Shown here: piece after piece, positions 19,058 to 27,997 of the stretch
Layout of the letters: every line of letters starts with the position of its first letter
How positions within the stretch are numbered: the stretch's first letter is position 1
NCBI GenBank assembly: GCA_029907465.1
Contig: JARYLV010000007.1
Coordinates: 23,716 to 87,715, forward strand
Source of the DNA: Methanomassiliicoccales archaeon
Lineage (GTDB): Archaea; Thermoplasmatota; Thermoplasmata; Methanomassiliicoccales; JACIVX01
Length of the DNA stretch: 64,000 nucleotides
Reading direction: 5' to 3'
The notes under the pieces: model-generated
The model's input: only the letters and a program-made list of their open reading frames with translations
What the model was told of the DNA's origin: nothing
The model's database searches: none
Translations under genes and position numbers: made by a program

Positions 19058-19534
19058 AGATGCACCGCCAGTTTATCGACGTGCACAAAATGCTCGCCGT
19101 CATGGATCACAGTGACTTGTCCTTTGTCCTCTCAGTATCAAAATCCCATAAGAGACTCCGCACAACGCAATTCACGGAAATTTGAACGCGTATTCAAGGA
19201 TATTCAAAATTAGACGGGCGAGTGTAAAGATATCTAGGAAAACCCGAAAAAGGATGAAACCAGGAAATAATGGCCTTTCAAATCTCAGGTGAAATGCGCA
19301 CCCATGAAGGATTCAAACGCGTAATAAGAGAAGGGAAAACTGTCTTCATTAGTCATGAATCGATTTCTTTTTGGGTGGCGATAGGTAGACGATTCTTCTT
19401 GTTTCACATAACTCGTAAATGCAGAGTATCGCTCTCAACGAGAGCCTCTTCTTGTCTCACCCTCGATGGGATCATGGTGGCCGATTGATATTCAGTAGCG
19501 GGCAAAGAAGTACATGGTAGAGATCGAAGAGGGA
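19058..19534. other. Gap of about 480 bases
   Basis: Convergent intergenic space between the tautomerase-like gene and the ABC ATPase. The open frame at 19270-19488 has no ribosome site or recognisable content. Confidence 0.45.
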
Positions 19535-20314
19535 CTAATCAGTCGGCGAGACCAGGATCACATTATATGACTGAGTCCTCTCGTTATACACGATGTCGAC
19601 ATCGACGTGGAAGACCTCCCTGATTTTTTCCGGCGTCAGGACATCTTGCACCTGTCCAGCCGAATGTACTTTCCCAGCACTGAGAAGGAGGAGTCGGTCG
19701 CAGTATCGGGCGGCTAAATTGAGGTCGTGCGAGACGAGAATCGTTATCAAGTCCTTTTCCTTCGTAATTCTTTTGACCATTTCCAGCACTTCGAGCTGGT
19801 GGTTGACGTCCAAATGGAGAGTCGGTTCATCGAGTAAAAGGACTTCGGGTTCCTGTGCGAGTGCCCTTGCGATGATCACCCTCTGCAGCTCCCCGCCACT
19901 CAATTCGTCAATCGCCCTCTCACACAGGTGCAGGGTGCCCGTCATCTCCATCGCATTCGTGACAATCTCAAAGTCACGCGGGCTCTCGCCGCTCAACGCG
20001 TCGATGTGTGGAAACCTCCCCATCAGAACGACGTCGAACACCGTGAAGGGGAAGGTGGTGAAGCGCTGCGGGACGACGCCGATCTTCTTTGCGATCTCCG
20101 CCCGCTGGAGTTGGGATAAATCGGTACCATCGATCAGGACCGTCCCCGCCTTCGGCTTCAGCGTCTGGTTGATGCACCTGAGCAGCGTCGTCTTTCCAGA
20201 CCCGTTAGGACCAATGACGCCGAGGATTTCCCCCTCCCTCGCATCAAAGCTCACATCCTCCAGGGCCTTGATGCTTTCGTAGGAGAAGCTGATGTTCTTG
20301 ATGTTGAGGAGCAA
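19535..20314 (-). CDS. ABC importer ATPase, FecE/BtuD type
   Basis: A 259-residue ATPase. The Walker A motif GPNGSGKTT is at about 35-43, the Q-loop is in VVPQRFT, the signature is LSGGELQR, Walker B is LLLDEPTLHLD, and the switch histidine is in VSHDLNLA. This is the typical composition of siderophore, haem and cobalamin importers. It is the last gene of an operon: a binding protein, a radical SAM enzyme and a FecCD permease precede it on the minus strand. The gap to the permease stop is six bases, and a GGTGAT site precedes the probable TTG start. Confidence 0.9.
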   Translation of the reverse strand: MLLNIKNISFSYESIKALEDVSFDAREGEILGVIGPNGSGKTTLLRCINQTLKPKAGTVLIDGTDLSQLQRAEIAKKIGVVPQRFTTFPFTVFDVVLMGRFPHIDALSGESPRDFEIVTNAMEMTGTLHLCERAIDELSGGELQRVIIARALAQEPEVLLLDEPTLHLDVNHQLEVLEMVKRITKEKDLITILVSHDLNLAARYCDRLLLLSAGKVHSAGQVQDVLTPEKIREVFHVDVDIVYNERTQSYNVILVSPTD

Positions 20315-20320
20315 AGCAGA

Positions 20321-21376
20321 TCACCATCCCATGATTCTTTTCCTCTTGCGCAGGAGGTAAAGGAAAAAGGGGACACCGAGGAGCGCTGTGATCACGCCGA
20401 CTGGTAACTCCGTCGGCTCAATGATCGTACGCGCGAGCGTGTCGACCCAGATGAGGAAAATCGCGCCGACGATGCAGGAAGACGGCGTAAGAATGCGGTG
20501 ATCTGGTCCGACGACGATCCTCATCATGTGCGGTATGATAAGGCCTACGAAACCGATGATCCCGCAGACGGATACCGCAGCTGCGGTGACGAGGGAGACG
20601 AGGACGAGGATTATCTTTTTGAAGGTCTCCACTTCGAGTCCCAAGTTCGTCGCTGTCTCCTCTCCCATCAGGATTAGGTTCAAATGCCTGTTGAAGAGGG
20701 AGATCGCGATGATGCCGAAGACGATCAGGGGAGCTGCGATGGCGAACTTGTCCCAGTCGCTTGTCCAGAACCCCCCCATTAGCCAGAAAACGATCGTGCT
20801 CAGTTTTTCGCCCGCAACATACTGCATGAAGGAGACGAGAGCTGAAAAGAGTGAGCCGACTGCGATTCCCGTCAGCAACAGAGTCTCCAAAGGAGTCCTC
20901 CCGTTGACTTTGGCGATTTCGTAGACGAGGAAGATGGTTATGAGGGCGAATATGAACGCCATCAACGGGATCGAATAGATGCTCGCCATGACTGTGAACC
21001 CGCCGACGATCGCGAGTGATGCGCCGAAGGCCGCACCCGACGAGATACCGAGGATGTAGGGGCTCGCCATCGGGTTTCTGAACAGGGCCTGCATCGCGGC
21101 CCCCGCAACCGAAAGCGCGGCCCCGACGAGTCCGCTGATGAGGACCCTCGGCAATCGTACATCGAGGACGATCACGTTGTAAATCGGTGGCCACGGCTCA
21201 GAAGAATGCGTTGCGCCGAAGAGGATTTTTATGACGGTCAGCGGCGCTATCTTGACGGGCCCGATGCAGATCGATGAGATAATCGTCAGGAAGAGCGCCA
21301 CGGATAATCCGAGGAGTATCAGCGCTCGTCGGAGTCTTCTCCGGGCGTACAAATCATCGATACCAGGTCCTTTCAC
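20321..21376 (-). CDS. ABC importer permease, FecCD/BtuC family
   Basis: A 351-residue integral membrane protein with the FecCD-family pattern: about ten hydrophobic helices, the LPRVLISGLVGAALSVAGAAMQ segment early on, ILGISSGAAFGAS, and the ATPase-coupling GLIIPHMMR segment near the C-terminus. It would form the homodimeric channel for an iron-chelate, haem, corrinoid or metallophore ligand. GTG 21376 directly follows the stop of the radical SAM gene, so the two are translationally coupled. Confidence 0.9.
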   Translation of the reverse strand: MKGPGIDDLYARRRLRRALILLGLSVALFLTIISSICIGPVKIAPLTVIKILFGATHSSEPWPPIYNVIVLDVRLPRVLISGLVGAALSVAGAAMQALFRNPMASPYILGISSGAAFGASLAIVGGFTVMASIYSIPLMAFIFALITIFLVYEIAKVNGRTPLETLLLTGIAVGSLFSALVSFMQYVAGEKLSTIVFWLMGGFWTSDWDKFAIAAPLIVFGIIAISLFNRHLNLILMGEETATNLGLEVETFKKIILVLVSLVTAAAVSVCGIIGFVGLIIPHMMRIVVGPDHRILTPSSCIVGAIFLIWVDTLARTIIEPTELPVGVITALLGVPFFLYLLRKRKRIMGW

Positions 21377-22090
21377 CTAGGCCACCACTGCACTCTTGAA
21401 GCGCGGATCGACGGCCCTCAAATTCCGTAACATTTCAGGGGTCAGACAGGAAAAGGTCACATTCGATAAATATTTGCTGGCGAGGCGGGCAGCGTGCTCA
21501 ACTTCTTCAGGTCTTGTGCCCCTCCATGGGGCATTTGGCACTGGGACATAGCCTACGATGTGATACGGAATCGTTTGATCGATGCCTGCGATGAATTTCG
21601 CTATTCTCTCTATCTCGTCGCAGTCAATGTACTGGGGAATAAGAACGCTGCTTGCTTCCAGTTTAATTCCCCTCTTGTACATTCTTTCGAAGTTCTTTAG
21701 CACCTCGTCGTTTGGAACGCCTGTGTATTCAACATGGATCTTGTTCGAGTGCGCCTTGATGCTCACAGAGACCGCGTCTATGTTTGCTGGCGGCATCATG
21801 GAACCGTTTGAATGGCCGATCTTCGTATATGCGTGGAGTTCTTCGTGACAGAACCGTGCTGTCTCTGGGAGATCGGGATTTGTCGTCGGCTCGCCTCCGA
21901 GGAAGTGAACTCTCTCTGGGCCGAGCTTCAGCAATATCTCTTTTATTTCCTCCACGCCAATAAACCGATTGGTTTGTCTGCGTGTTCCAATGACGCCATA
22001 CGCGCAGCCTGCGCAGCGGAAATTGCAGCCCCAGTTATAGAGGTTCGCTCTCTTGAACTCCTGGGAGTATGTGACCATGTAAATGGTCAT
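21377..22090 (-). CDS. Radical SAM protein inside an ABC-importer operon
   Basis: A 237-residue protein with the radical SAM motif C22-x3-C26-x2-C29 (GCNFRCAGCAYG), the SAM-binding LGGEPTTNPD segment and later strands SVSIKAHS and GYVPVPN. The size and Cys pattern are closest to small activase-like radical SAM proteins (pyruvate-formate-lyase-activase-like). No SPASM cysteine cluster is present. It lies between the binding-protein gene and the permease gene on one strand, with 14 bases upstream and direct abutment downstream. This suggests it acts on the imported ligand or is co-regulated with it. The product name PflA would be over-specific. Confidence 0.8.
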   Translation of the reverse strand: MTIYMVTYSQEFKRANLYNWGCNFRCAGCAYGVIGTRRQTNRFIGVEEIKEILLKLGPERVHFLGGEPTTNPDLPETARFCHEELHAYTKIGHSNGSMMPPANIDAVSVSIKAHSNKIHVEYTGVPNDEVLKNFERMYKRGIKLEASSVLIPQYIDCDEIERIAKFIAGIDQTIPYHIVGYVPVPNAPWRGTRPEEVEHAARLASKYLSNVTFSCLTPEMLRNLRAVDPRFKSAVVA

Positions 22091-22104
22091 GACGTGATCC
22101 TCTG

Positions 22105-23046
22105 TTATCCGAAGAGCTCAGGGTGGAACCATTGTGCGAACTGTTCGAGCCCCAGCACAAGTCGAGGGCTCGCTGTGACCCATCCGCTCTCGATCGCATA
22201 AACACGGTCATCTTTCACAGCATCGATGTTCTGCCAACCCTCCCTGTTCTTGATCTCATCGACGGAGGCACCATAGCTCACCACCACGATGACATCGGGG
22301 TTTTTCTCGATGATGTACTCATTGCTGAGTATTGGGTATCTGACCGACTCGTTGGCAGCGATGTTGATGCCTCCCGCCATCGAGATCAGTTCATTGGTAA
22401 ACGTACCAGGGCCGACTGTCTTGAGAGCGGTGCCCAGCTCATAGTATACCAGAGGTTTTTCTTCATTAATAAGATTCAAGACCTTTTCTGCGATGGCGTC
22501 GATCCTCATCTCCATCTCCGAGATCACCGCGTCCGCCTCCACGGATTTCCCGACGAGCGCTCCGACCGTCTTTATAAGGTTGTAAACATCCGAAACATTC
22601 TGAGGGTTAACCGTGACGACTGGAATTCCCAGGTCTCCGATCCTCTTGTTCACGTCCGTGTTATACCACCATGCGAATACGATGTCTGGATGGAGACTGA
22701 CGATGAGTTCCATATTCGGGTTTGAAGCTTTTCCGACGTTCGTCTTATTGAAAATATCGACCGGATAGTCTTCGAGCTGGCCTGGAGCCCCCTCAAATGT
22801 CTCATTACCCGAAAGGGCATAATCGACGCTCGATTGATCGACCCCCACGAGCTTGTCACCAGCGCCAATTGCGTAGATGATCTCGGTACAGGCCGCAGAA
22901 AGTGAAACGATTCGTTCGACAGAAGTCCCCTCTTGCCCAGTTTCAGGGGTCAAAACCTTTGCAAAAAGGTATCCACCACCGAATGAACCTATAATCACCG
23001 CGACGATGATCACCGCATAAACGATTTTTGCATTGCTTTTGTTCAT
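22105..23046 (-). CDS. ABC importer substrate-binding protein, BtuF/FepB-like, membrane anchored
   Basis: Read from ATG 23046 (AGGTGG seven bases upstream) this is a 313-residue protein; an ATG 21 bases earlier is less well supplied. Residues about 7-27 form a hydrophobic anchor without a lipobox cysteine. The rest matches the type III binding-protein fold: RIVSLSAACTEIIYAIGAGDKLVGV at the first lobe, PDIVFAWW, and the second-lobe segment NEYIIEKNPDVIVVV. The ligand class cannot be read from sequence. Candidates are corrinoids, haem and iron chelates. It is the first gene of the operon with the radical SAM protein, permease and ATPase. Confidence 0.85.
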   Translation of the reverse strand: MNKSNAKIVYAVIIVAVIIGSFGGGYLFAKVLTPETGQEGTSVERIVSLSAACTEIIYAIGAGDKLVGVDQSSVDYALSGNETFEGAPGQLEDYPVDIFNKTNVGKASNPNMELIVSLHPDIVFAWWYNTDVNKRIGDLGIPVVTVNPQNVSDVYNLIKTVGALVGKSVEADAVISEMEMRIDAIAEKVLNLINEEKPLVYYELGTALKTVGPGTFTNELISMAGGINIAANESVRYPILSNEYIIEKNPDVIVVVSYGASVDEIKNREGWQNIDAVKDDRVYAIESGWVTASPRLVLGLEQFAQWFHPELFG

Positions 23047-23952
23047 ATATCGCCACCTATGGGACAATTCGGTGTTAACCCTGCCGGCATTGGAATGTTT
23101 TTTGTGGCTTGAATAACACCTTTTTGCGAATAGTAATACCCTTCAATAAATCTTTTTGTCGAACGCACGCCTTTGCTCCTGGTTGTTGAGTTCCGAGTGA
23201 ATTTTCGAATGAAAGCTATCAATACAAGATAGAATTGTACGACGTCCATATCAACCGTTTCTGTAATAATATGCTGAGACTTTCTTGGGTATGTCAACAT
23301 TAATGAGAGATTGTAATTTGGTTGTCATTTGACGCTGTTGCCTAAAGATTTATAAGAGGTGAGTGCCTTATCCGTAACACGAAATCTCAAAAAGTAATAA
23401 GAAAATCATATAAGGTTATCGGATTTCGCCGTAGCGCAAGGATTTGCTTTGAAGTCTGCCGATGAATATCCTCATATCGACTAATGGTCACGATGAATTG
23501 CGCATTGGGCCATCGTGGCTCCGATCCGGCACGGAACCTTCGCTCCCTCCTGTCCCCTTTGCCCTCGGGATTCGGAGTCCCTGGCCCTTCACATCTAATT
23601 TCTCGAGTACTGCTTCTGATCCTCTCCTAGGCAAGAATGATTGTTTTCCGATTCATTATCATGTTCCGATTGAATCAATTTTCCTTTTATGATTCGCATT
23701 ACTTTCTGATTTCAGACTGTGGACTCTACTTTCTGCGTACTGCGGTGTTTCAAGTCCTTCAATTCTTCTGTGGCGCCGGAAATTGAGATACGATATGAAA
23801 CAATATGAAAATATGGCTCCCAGTGGAAGTCCGTGAGGACTGACGAAAGGGGAGTTGCGTCCCCCTCCCTGAAATGTGGAAATATCCTGTTATCGATATC
23901 CTACGCGATTGAAAGATACGCGATAACGAAGGTACTCGCAAGGTCGATCTGT
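23047..23952. other. Gap of about 900 bases without a supported gene
   Basis: Divergent intergenic space between the importer operon and a GT2 gene. A TATA-like TTTATAAG occurs near 23350. No tRNA cloverleaf, conserved frame or repeat was found. The frame open from 23833 into the GT2 gene is not supported before 23953. Confidence 0.4.
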
Positions 23953-24933
23953 ATGAAGTCATCGGTTATCATTACTTCATATAATAGAAGTTGGGCCCTC
24001 CCTCATTGTTTGGGGAGTCTTGCAACGCAGTCTCTCCTTCCTGATGAGGTCATTGTCGTCCTGAAGCCGTCTGGAGACGGCAGCGAAGAGATAATCGATG
24101 AACATGGTGACAATCTGCCCATCAGGACGATTATTCAAAAAGAGGGCAATGTGGCGGTGGCGGCCGCAATGGGCATCGAGGCCGCGAATGGCGATTTACT
24201 AATTTTCATCGATGACGATGCTGTTGCTCATAGAGAGTTCATTGAGCGATACTCCCGCCTCTTTTCCCAATTGCAGAATCCAGGTGGGCTCACTGGTGTT
24301 GTCTTCTCTCAACCTTATGGCGGAGAAGGCGACATGGAGCTCCAGATAGGTTCGATTCAACCGCGTAGGTCACCTAAACGCACACTCTCTTTTCGCCGAC
24401 CGCTCTCTGCATATAGAAAATACGACGAATGGATCACAGTCTCGGGGCATCATTCACGGCACACAATCGATTTGGATGGTCCCATGGGATCAATTCTATC
24501 ACCGCTCCTGATGGGTTGTAACATGGCATTGCTGAAGACTGCGGTCGATGACTGTCCGCTCGCTCAATTGTATGGAAGAAGCAAATCGTGCCTCCGATAT
24601 GAGAGCCTTCTCGCTCTCTGGGCGAGGCTGAAAGGTTACGAGACGTATATATGCCTCGATGTTCACCGTGCACCGATTGTCTGGCATCTCGTCCACGATT
24701 CATCCACATTATCGAGGGGGAAGGGGTTCAAAGGGGAATTCTGGCGCTATACAGACGATTCTTCCTTTTATTTCAAATTGAAGAAACTGGGTCTTGACGT
24801 TTCATTTTTCGATTACTCTCTCTTTTCACTGACGGATGTTGTCGGAACACTCCTTTCTGAGCCACGAAAATTCTTGCCAAGAAGTCTTGCGGCTGGATAT
24901 ACATTCTTAACAAGGTTGATTGGACATTACTGA
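23953..24933 (+). CDS. GT2-family glycosyltransferase
   Basis: From ATG 23953 this is a 326-residue GT-A fold enzyme: SSVIITSYNRSWALPHCLGS at the N-terminus and LIFIDDDAVAH as the DxD metal and nucleotide-sugar site. Longer upstream frames do not resemble the family and precede an AAGGT-type site. The middle and C-terminal parts are variable and rich in aromatics, as in archaeal surface-glycan glycosyltransferases. No membrane helix is evident apart from weak C-terminal hydrophobicity. It is isolated from other glycan genes. Confidence 0.85.
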   Translation: MKSSVIITSYNRSWALPHCLGSLATQSLLPDEVIVVLKPSGDGSEEIIDEHGDNLPIRTIIQKEGNVAVAAAMGIEAANGDLLIFIDDDAVAHREFIERYSRLFSQLQNPGGLTGVVFSQPYGGEGDMELQIGSIQPRRSPKRTLSFRRPLSAYRKYDEWITVSGHHSRHTIDLDGPMGSILSPLLMGCNMALLKTAVDDCPLAQLYGRSKSCLRYESLLALWARLKGYETYICLDVHRAPIVWHLVHDSSTLSRGKGFKGEFWRYTDDSSFYFKLKKLGLDVSFFDYSLFSLTDVVGTLLSEPRKFLPRSLAAGYTFLTRLIGHY

Positions 24934-25324
24934 AAAGCACTTGCGAATTCAACTCGTTAATCTATTTGTTTGAGTCCATTGTTACTGTGCGTCAATACGA
25001 AATTGAGATCGCCATAAAGTCAGTCCAGGCCCTTTAGGTCTGCATCTCGCGCAATCAATTGAAAGGGTTTTATTGTGTGCGGTTTTTATTGTGGAATTCA
25101 ATTTGAAAATATCACTCGTACTTCGGTCCCTGATTATCTTCTCTGATCTTTTTTCGAATTACAAAGCTACTGATCACTCTCCTCTTGAAAAGGATTGCAA
25201 GAATCCCACCGATAGTAACTCGTTCCTTTTTCATCGTCTTGCCGGAATTACATGTGACATCACTTGGTTTCTCACAAAAACAAATGATGGAGAGATCGGA
25301 GAGGGATCTTGATTACAAGAATTT
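24934..25324. other. Gap of about 390 bases
   Basis: Convergent space between the GT2 gene and hoxH. No supported gene or RNA. Confidence 0.45.
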
Positions 25325-26752
25325 TTATCGTGAATTTCTGTCGATGAGTCTGCCATCGGCATCGTATAACTCGAAGTCGATGCCCCTACTGCCAAACGAG
25401 TGTGAAGCGCAGCTGAGGCAGGGATCGTAAGCGCGGATGACGGCCTCGACGCGGTTGAGCATCCCCTCGGTCAGCTTCTTCGCGTTAACATATTTTTTTG
25501 CGACTTCCGTCACAGCCCTGTTGAAGGCCACATTGTTGTGCCCTGTTGCAATGATGAGGTTAACCCATGTAATGAGACCGTTCTCGTCGACTTTATAGTG
25601 GTGGATAAGAGTGCCTCGAGGTGCCTCAGCCACTCCGATTCCTTCTGAACGGCTAACCTCAGCCTTCGCCCACACTCGATCTGCATATGTCTCTGGTTCA
25701 CTGAGAATCTCTTCGGCCCTTTCGAGGCAAAAGAGGATCTCAATGAGGCGCGCGTAATGGTATAGGAAAGAACTCTCCACGATCCCATTCTTTCCGAACT
25801 TCCTGAATTCTTTGATCTCTTCGTCAGCGAGTGGCGTGCCGCACCGCTTCGCGATGTTGAGCCTTGCGAGCGGGCCGACCCGGTAGCTTCCGCCAGGGTA
25901 GCCCAGCGGCTTGTAATAAGGGAATTTCATATACGACCACGGCTCAACCGCCTCCGCGATGAATTCCTTGTATTTCGTTGGATCGAGGGAATCGGCGATC
26001 ACTTCTCCTTGGTAATCAATGATCTTCAATAGCCCGTCGTAATGTTCGAGTTCGCCATCTGGTGTGATAAGTCCCATGTAATTCGAGGGGAAGTTGCCAA
26101 GATGCTCGATTTCCTCGTCAAAACGCTGAAGCATATTCCTAAATTTCTCTAGCGTAGAAATCGTGATGTTCTTTGCCTCTGGCAGATCGGCAGCGATCCT
26201 TTCCCCTTTTTCTTTCGTCAGCGGCCACCTGACGCCACCTGGCACGATCCAATCGCTTGAATGAATCCTTTTCCCTGCAAGTCTCTCAATGATCTCCTGG
26301 CCAAACTTCCGTAACTTGATCCCGTTCTTTGCGATTTCTGGATCGCTCTCGATAAGCCCGAAAATATTCCTCTTTTCAATATCTGCATCCATGCCAAAGA
26401 GGAGATCTGGAAAAGAAAGGTAGAAGAAGCTGAGCGTGTGCGATTGGATAATCTGGCCCATGTGCATGAGTCGCCGGAGTCTTACCGCTGCTTCAGGGAT
26501 CGTTACAGAAACGAGGGCATCGCACGCCTTCGCCGACGCGATCAAATGGCTAACAGGACAAATACCGCATGCCCTCGAGGTGATGCTCGGCATCTCGTAA
26601 TATGGACGACCTTCGCAGAACTTTTCGAACCCACGGAAGAAATTGATCTGGAATCTTGCATCTTTCACAGACCCATCATCATCGAGAAAGATCGTCACTT
26701 TGGCATGTCCTTCAATTCTCGTCACGGGGTTGATCGTAATTTCTTTTACCAT
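25325..26752 (-). CDS. hoxH: NiFe hydrogenase large subunit (HoxH-like, group 3)
   Basis: A 475-residue catalytic subunit. Both nickel-binding motifs are intact: RACGICPVSH at residues 60-69 (C62, C65) and DPCLSCASH at 443-451 (C445, C448). The 24 residues after H451 are the expected peptide removed by a maturation endopeptidase once nickel is inserted. Overall length and the downstream diaphorase genes place it with NAD(P)-linked group 3 enzymes. It is the last gene of the hoxE-F-U-Y-H operon. No hyp maturation genes or cognate endopeptidase occur in the window. Confidence 0.92.
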   Translation of the reverse strand: MVKEITINPVTRIEGHAKVTIFLDDDGSVKDARFQINFFRGFEKFCEGRPYYEMPSITSRACGICPVSHLIASAKACDALVSVTIPEAAVRLRRLMHMGQIIQSHTLSFFYLSFPDLLFGMDADIEKRNIFGLIESDPEIAKNGIKLRKFGQEIIERLAGKRIHSSDWIVPGGVRWPLTKEKGERIAADLPEAKNITISTLEKFRNMLQRFDEEIEHLGNFPSNYMGLITPDGELEHYDGLLKIIDYQGEVIADSLDPTKYKEFIAEAVEPWSYMKFPYYKPLGYPGGSYRVGPLARLNIAKRCGTPLADEEIKEFRKFGKNGIVESSFLYHYARLIEILFCLERAEEILSEPETYADRVWAKAEVSRSEGIGVAEAPRGTLIHHYKVDENGLITWVNLIIATGHNNVAFNRAVTEVAKKYVNAKKLTEGMLNRVEAVIRAYDPCLSCASHSFGSRGIDFELYDADGRLIDRNSR

Positions 26753-26763
26753 GGGAGACCCTC

Positions 26764-27297
26764 CTATCCAAACTTCGCCTTCCCCTCCATCTCCGGTTTT
26801 CGCCCGGCGAGGAGTTCCGTTAAGACATAAGTGATGAGAGACGCCGGCGGAGGACAGCCTGGTATGAAGTGGTCGACTTCCACAATCTCATGAAGGGGAT
26901 GCGCTTTTTTCAACAAGGGCGTGACCTCTGAAGGGATCTGTGGTGTGGTATCAGCGAGTTCTAAATATGCTCTCTTCAGCACCGCCTGGTCCCCCTCTCT
27001 CAAAGCGTTCCTCAGCGATGTGACATTACCATGGACGGCGCAGTCGCCGAGGGCGATCAGCTGTTTTGTCCTCTTCCTCGCGACTTCAATCAACTCGAGT
27101 TGCTCCTCGTTCCCAACCGCCCCCTCGACGATCGTGATATCCACATTTTCCGGAAATTCTTTCACGTCGATGAGCGGGGAATAGACGAATTGCACGAGCT
27201 TCGCCAACTCCATCAAAAATTCGTCCTGGTCGAGGAATGACATGTGACAGCCTGAACAACCGCTGAGCCAAATGGTCGCTACCCTGACTTTATTCAA
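26764..27297 (-). CDS. hoxY: NiFe hydrogenase small subunit (HoxY-like)
   Basis: A short 177-residue small subunit. It has the proximal [4Fe-4S] ligands C14 and C17 in SGCSGCH, the GDCAVHG cysteine and the PGCPP cysteine. It lacks a Tat signal and the extra medial and distal cluster domain, as in cytoplasmic HoxY/MvhG-type subunits. It transfers electrons from the NiFe site to the HoxU clusters. It overlaps hoxU by eight bases and is 11 bases from hoxH. Confidence 0.9.
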   Translation of the reverse strand: MNKVRVATIWLSGCSGCHMSFLDQDEFLMELAKLVQFVYSPLIDVKEFPENVDITIVEGAVGNEEQLELIEVARKRTKQLIALGDCAVHGNVTSLRNALREGDQAVLKRAYLELADTTPQIPSEVTPLLKKAHPLHEIVEVDHFIPGCPPPASLITYVLTELLAGRKPEMEGKAKFG

Positions 27298-27997
27298 ACG
27301 CCGATCGCCTCCTCTCGGTGATAAATTTCGCCACTTCTTTGTCCTTCGTGGAGGAGAGCGCCTCTCCCTTCACATAGATCGCCCCGACTGGACAGACCTT
27401 CGCGCATTTCCTACAGCCCGTACAGGAGGTGGCATTTTTCCAGTTCTCGTTGAGGTCTATCACGACTTGTGTCTCCTTACCGCGGAGCATGAGGTCGAGC
27501 GTGTGGACACCTTCGATTTCATCACAAACCCGAATGCAGCGGGTGCAGAGGATGCACCTGTTCCGATCGATGACGAGATATGCGTGTGTGAGATCGACAC
27601 TGAGTTCAGGCCAGTCGCGCTCGAAAATGAGCTGGTCGACGCCCAGTTCGCTTGCCAGTGATTGGAGTTCGCAGGCACCATTCGCCACACAGACTGAGCA
27701 TATATGTGCCCTTTCGGAGAGTAAGAGCTGGAGGGCCATTTTCCTGTACTCCTTCAGCCGGTCAGAATTCGTTGTGACCTCCATGCCCTGGCCGACTGGT
27801 GTCGTACAGGCTGGAAAGACTTTTGGTGACCCCTTGATCTCAACGAGGCAAAGGCGACATCCGCCGTAGTCCTTCACCCCCTCCAAATGGCAGAGAGTGG
27901 GGATTTTGATCCCGTTCGCCATGGCAGCGTCGAGGATCGTCGTACCATCTGGAACCTCGACCGCCCTGCCATCAATAGTCAATCTGACTGATTTCAT
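27290..27997 (-). CDS. hoxU: Hydrogenase diaphorase iron-sulfur subunit (HoxU/NuoG-N-like)
   Basis: A 235-residue electron-wire subunit. Residues about 1-75 are a plant-type [2Fe-2S] ferredoxin domain (CHLEGVKDYGGCRLC). About 80-120 form the His-Cys3 type region (CSVCVANGACELQ). The C-terminal part holds two [4Fe-4S] motifs, CILCTRCIRVC and CTGCRKCAKVCPVG. This is the HoxU layout, linking HoxF to HoxY. It overlaps hoxF by four bases. Confidence 0.9.
   Translation of the reverse strand: MKSVRLTIDGRAVEVPDGTTILDAAMANGIKIPTLCHLEGVKDYGGCRLCLVEIKGSPKVFPACTTPVGQGMEVTTNSDRLKEYRKMALQLLLSERAHICSVCVANGACELQSLASELGVDQLIFERDWPELSVDLTHAYLVIDRNRCILCTRCIRVCDEIEGVHTLDLMLRGKETQVVIDLNENWKNATSCTGCRKCAKVCPVGAIYVKGEALSSTKDKEVAKFITERRRSAFE

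Noticed and set aside
22123..22725. 200-codon plus-strand frame
   Set aside because: It is antisense to the ABC binding-protein gene, a common result of its codon bias.
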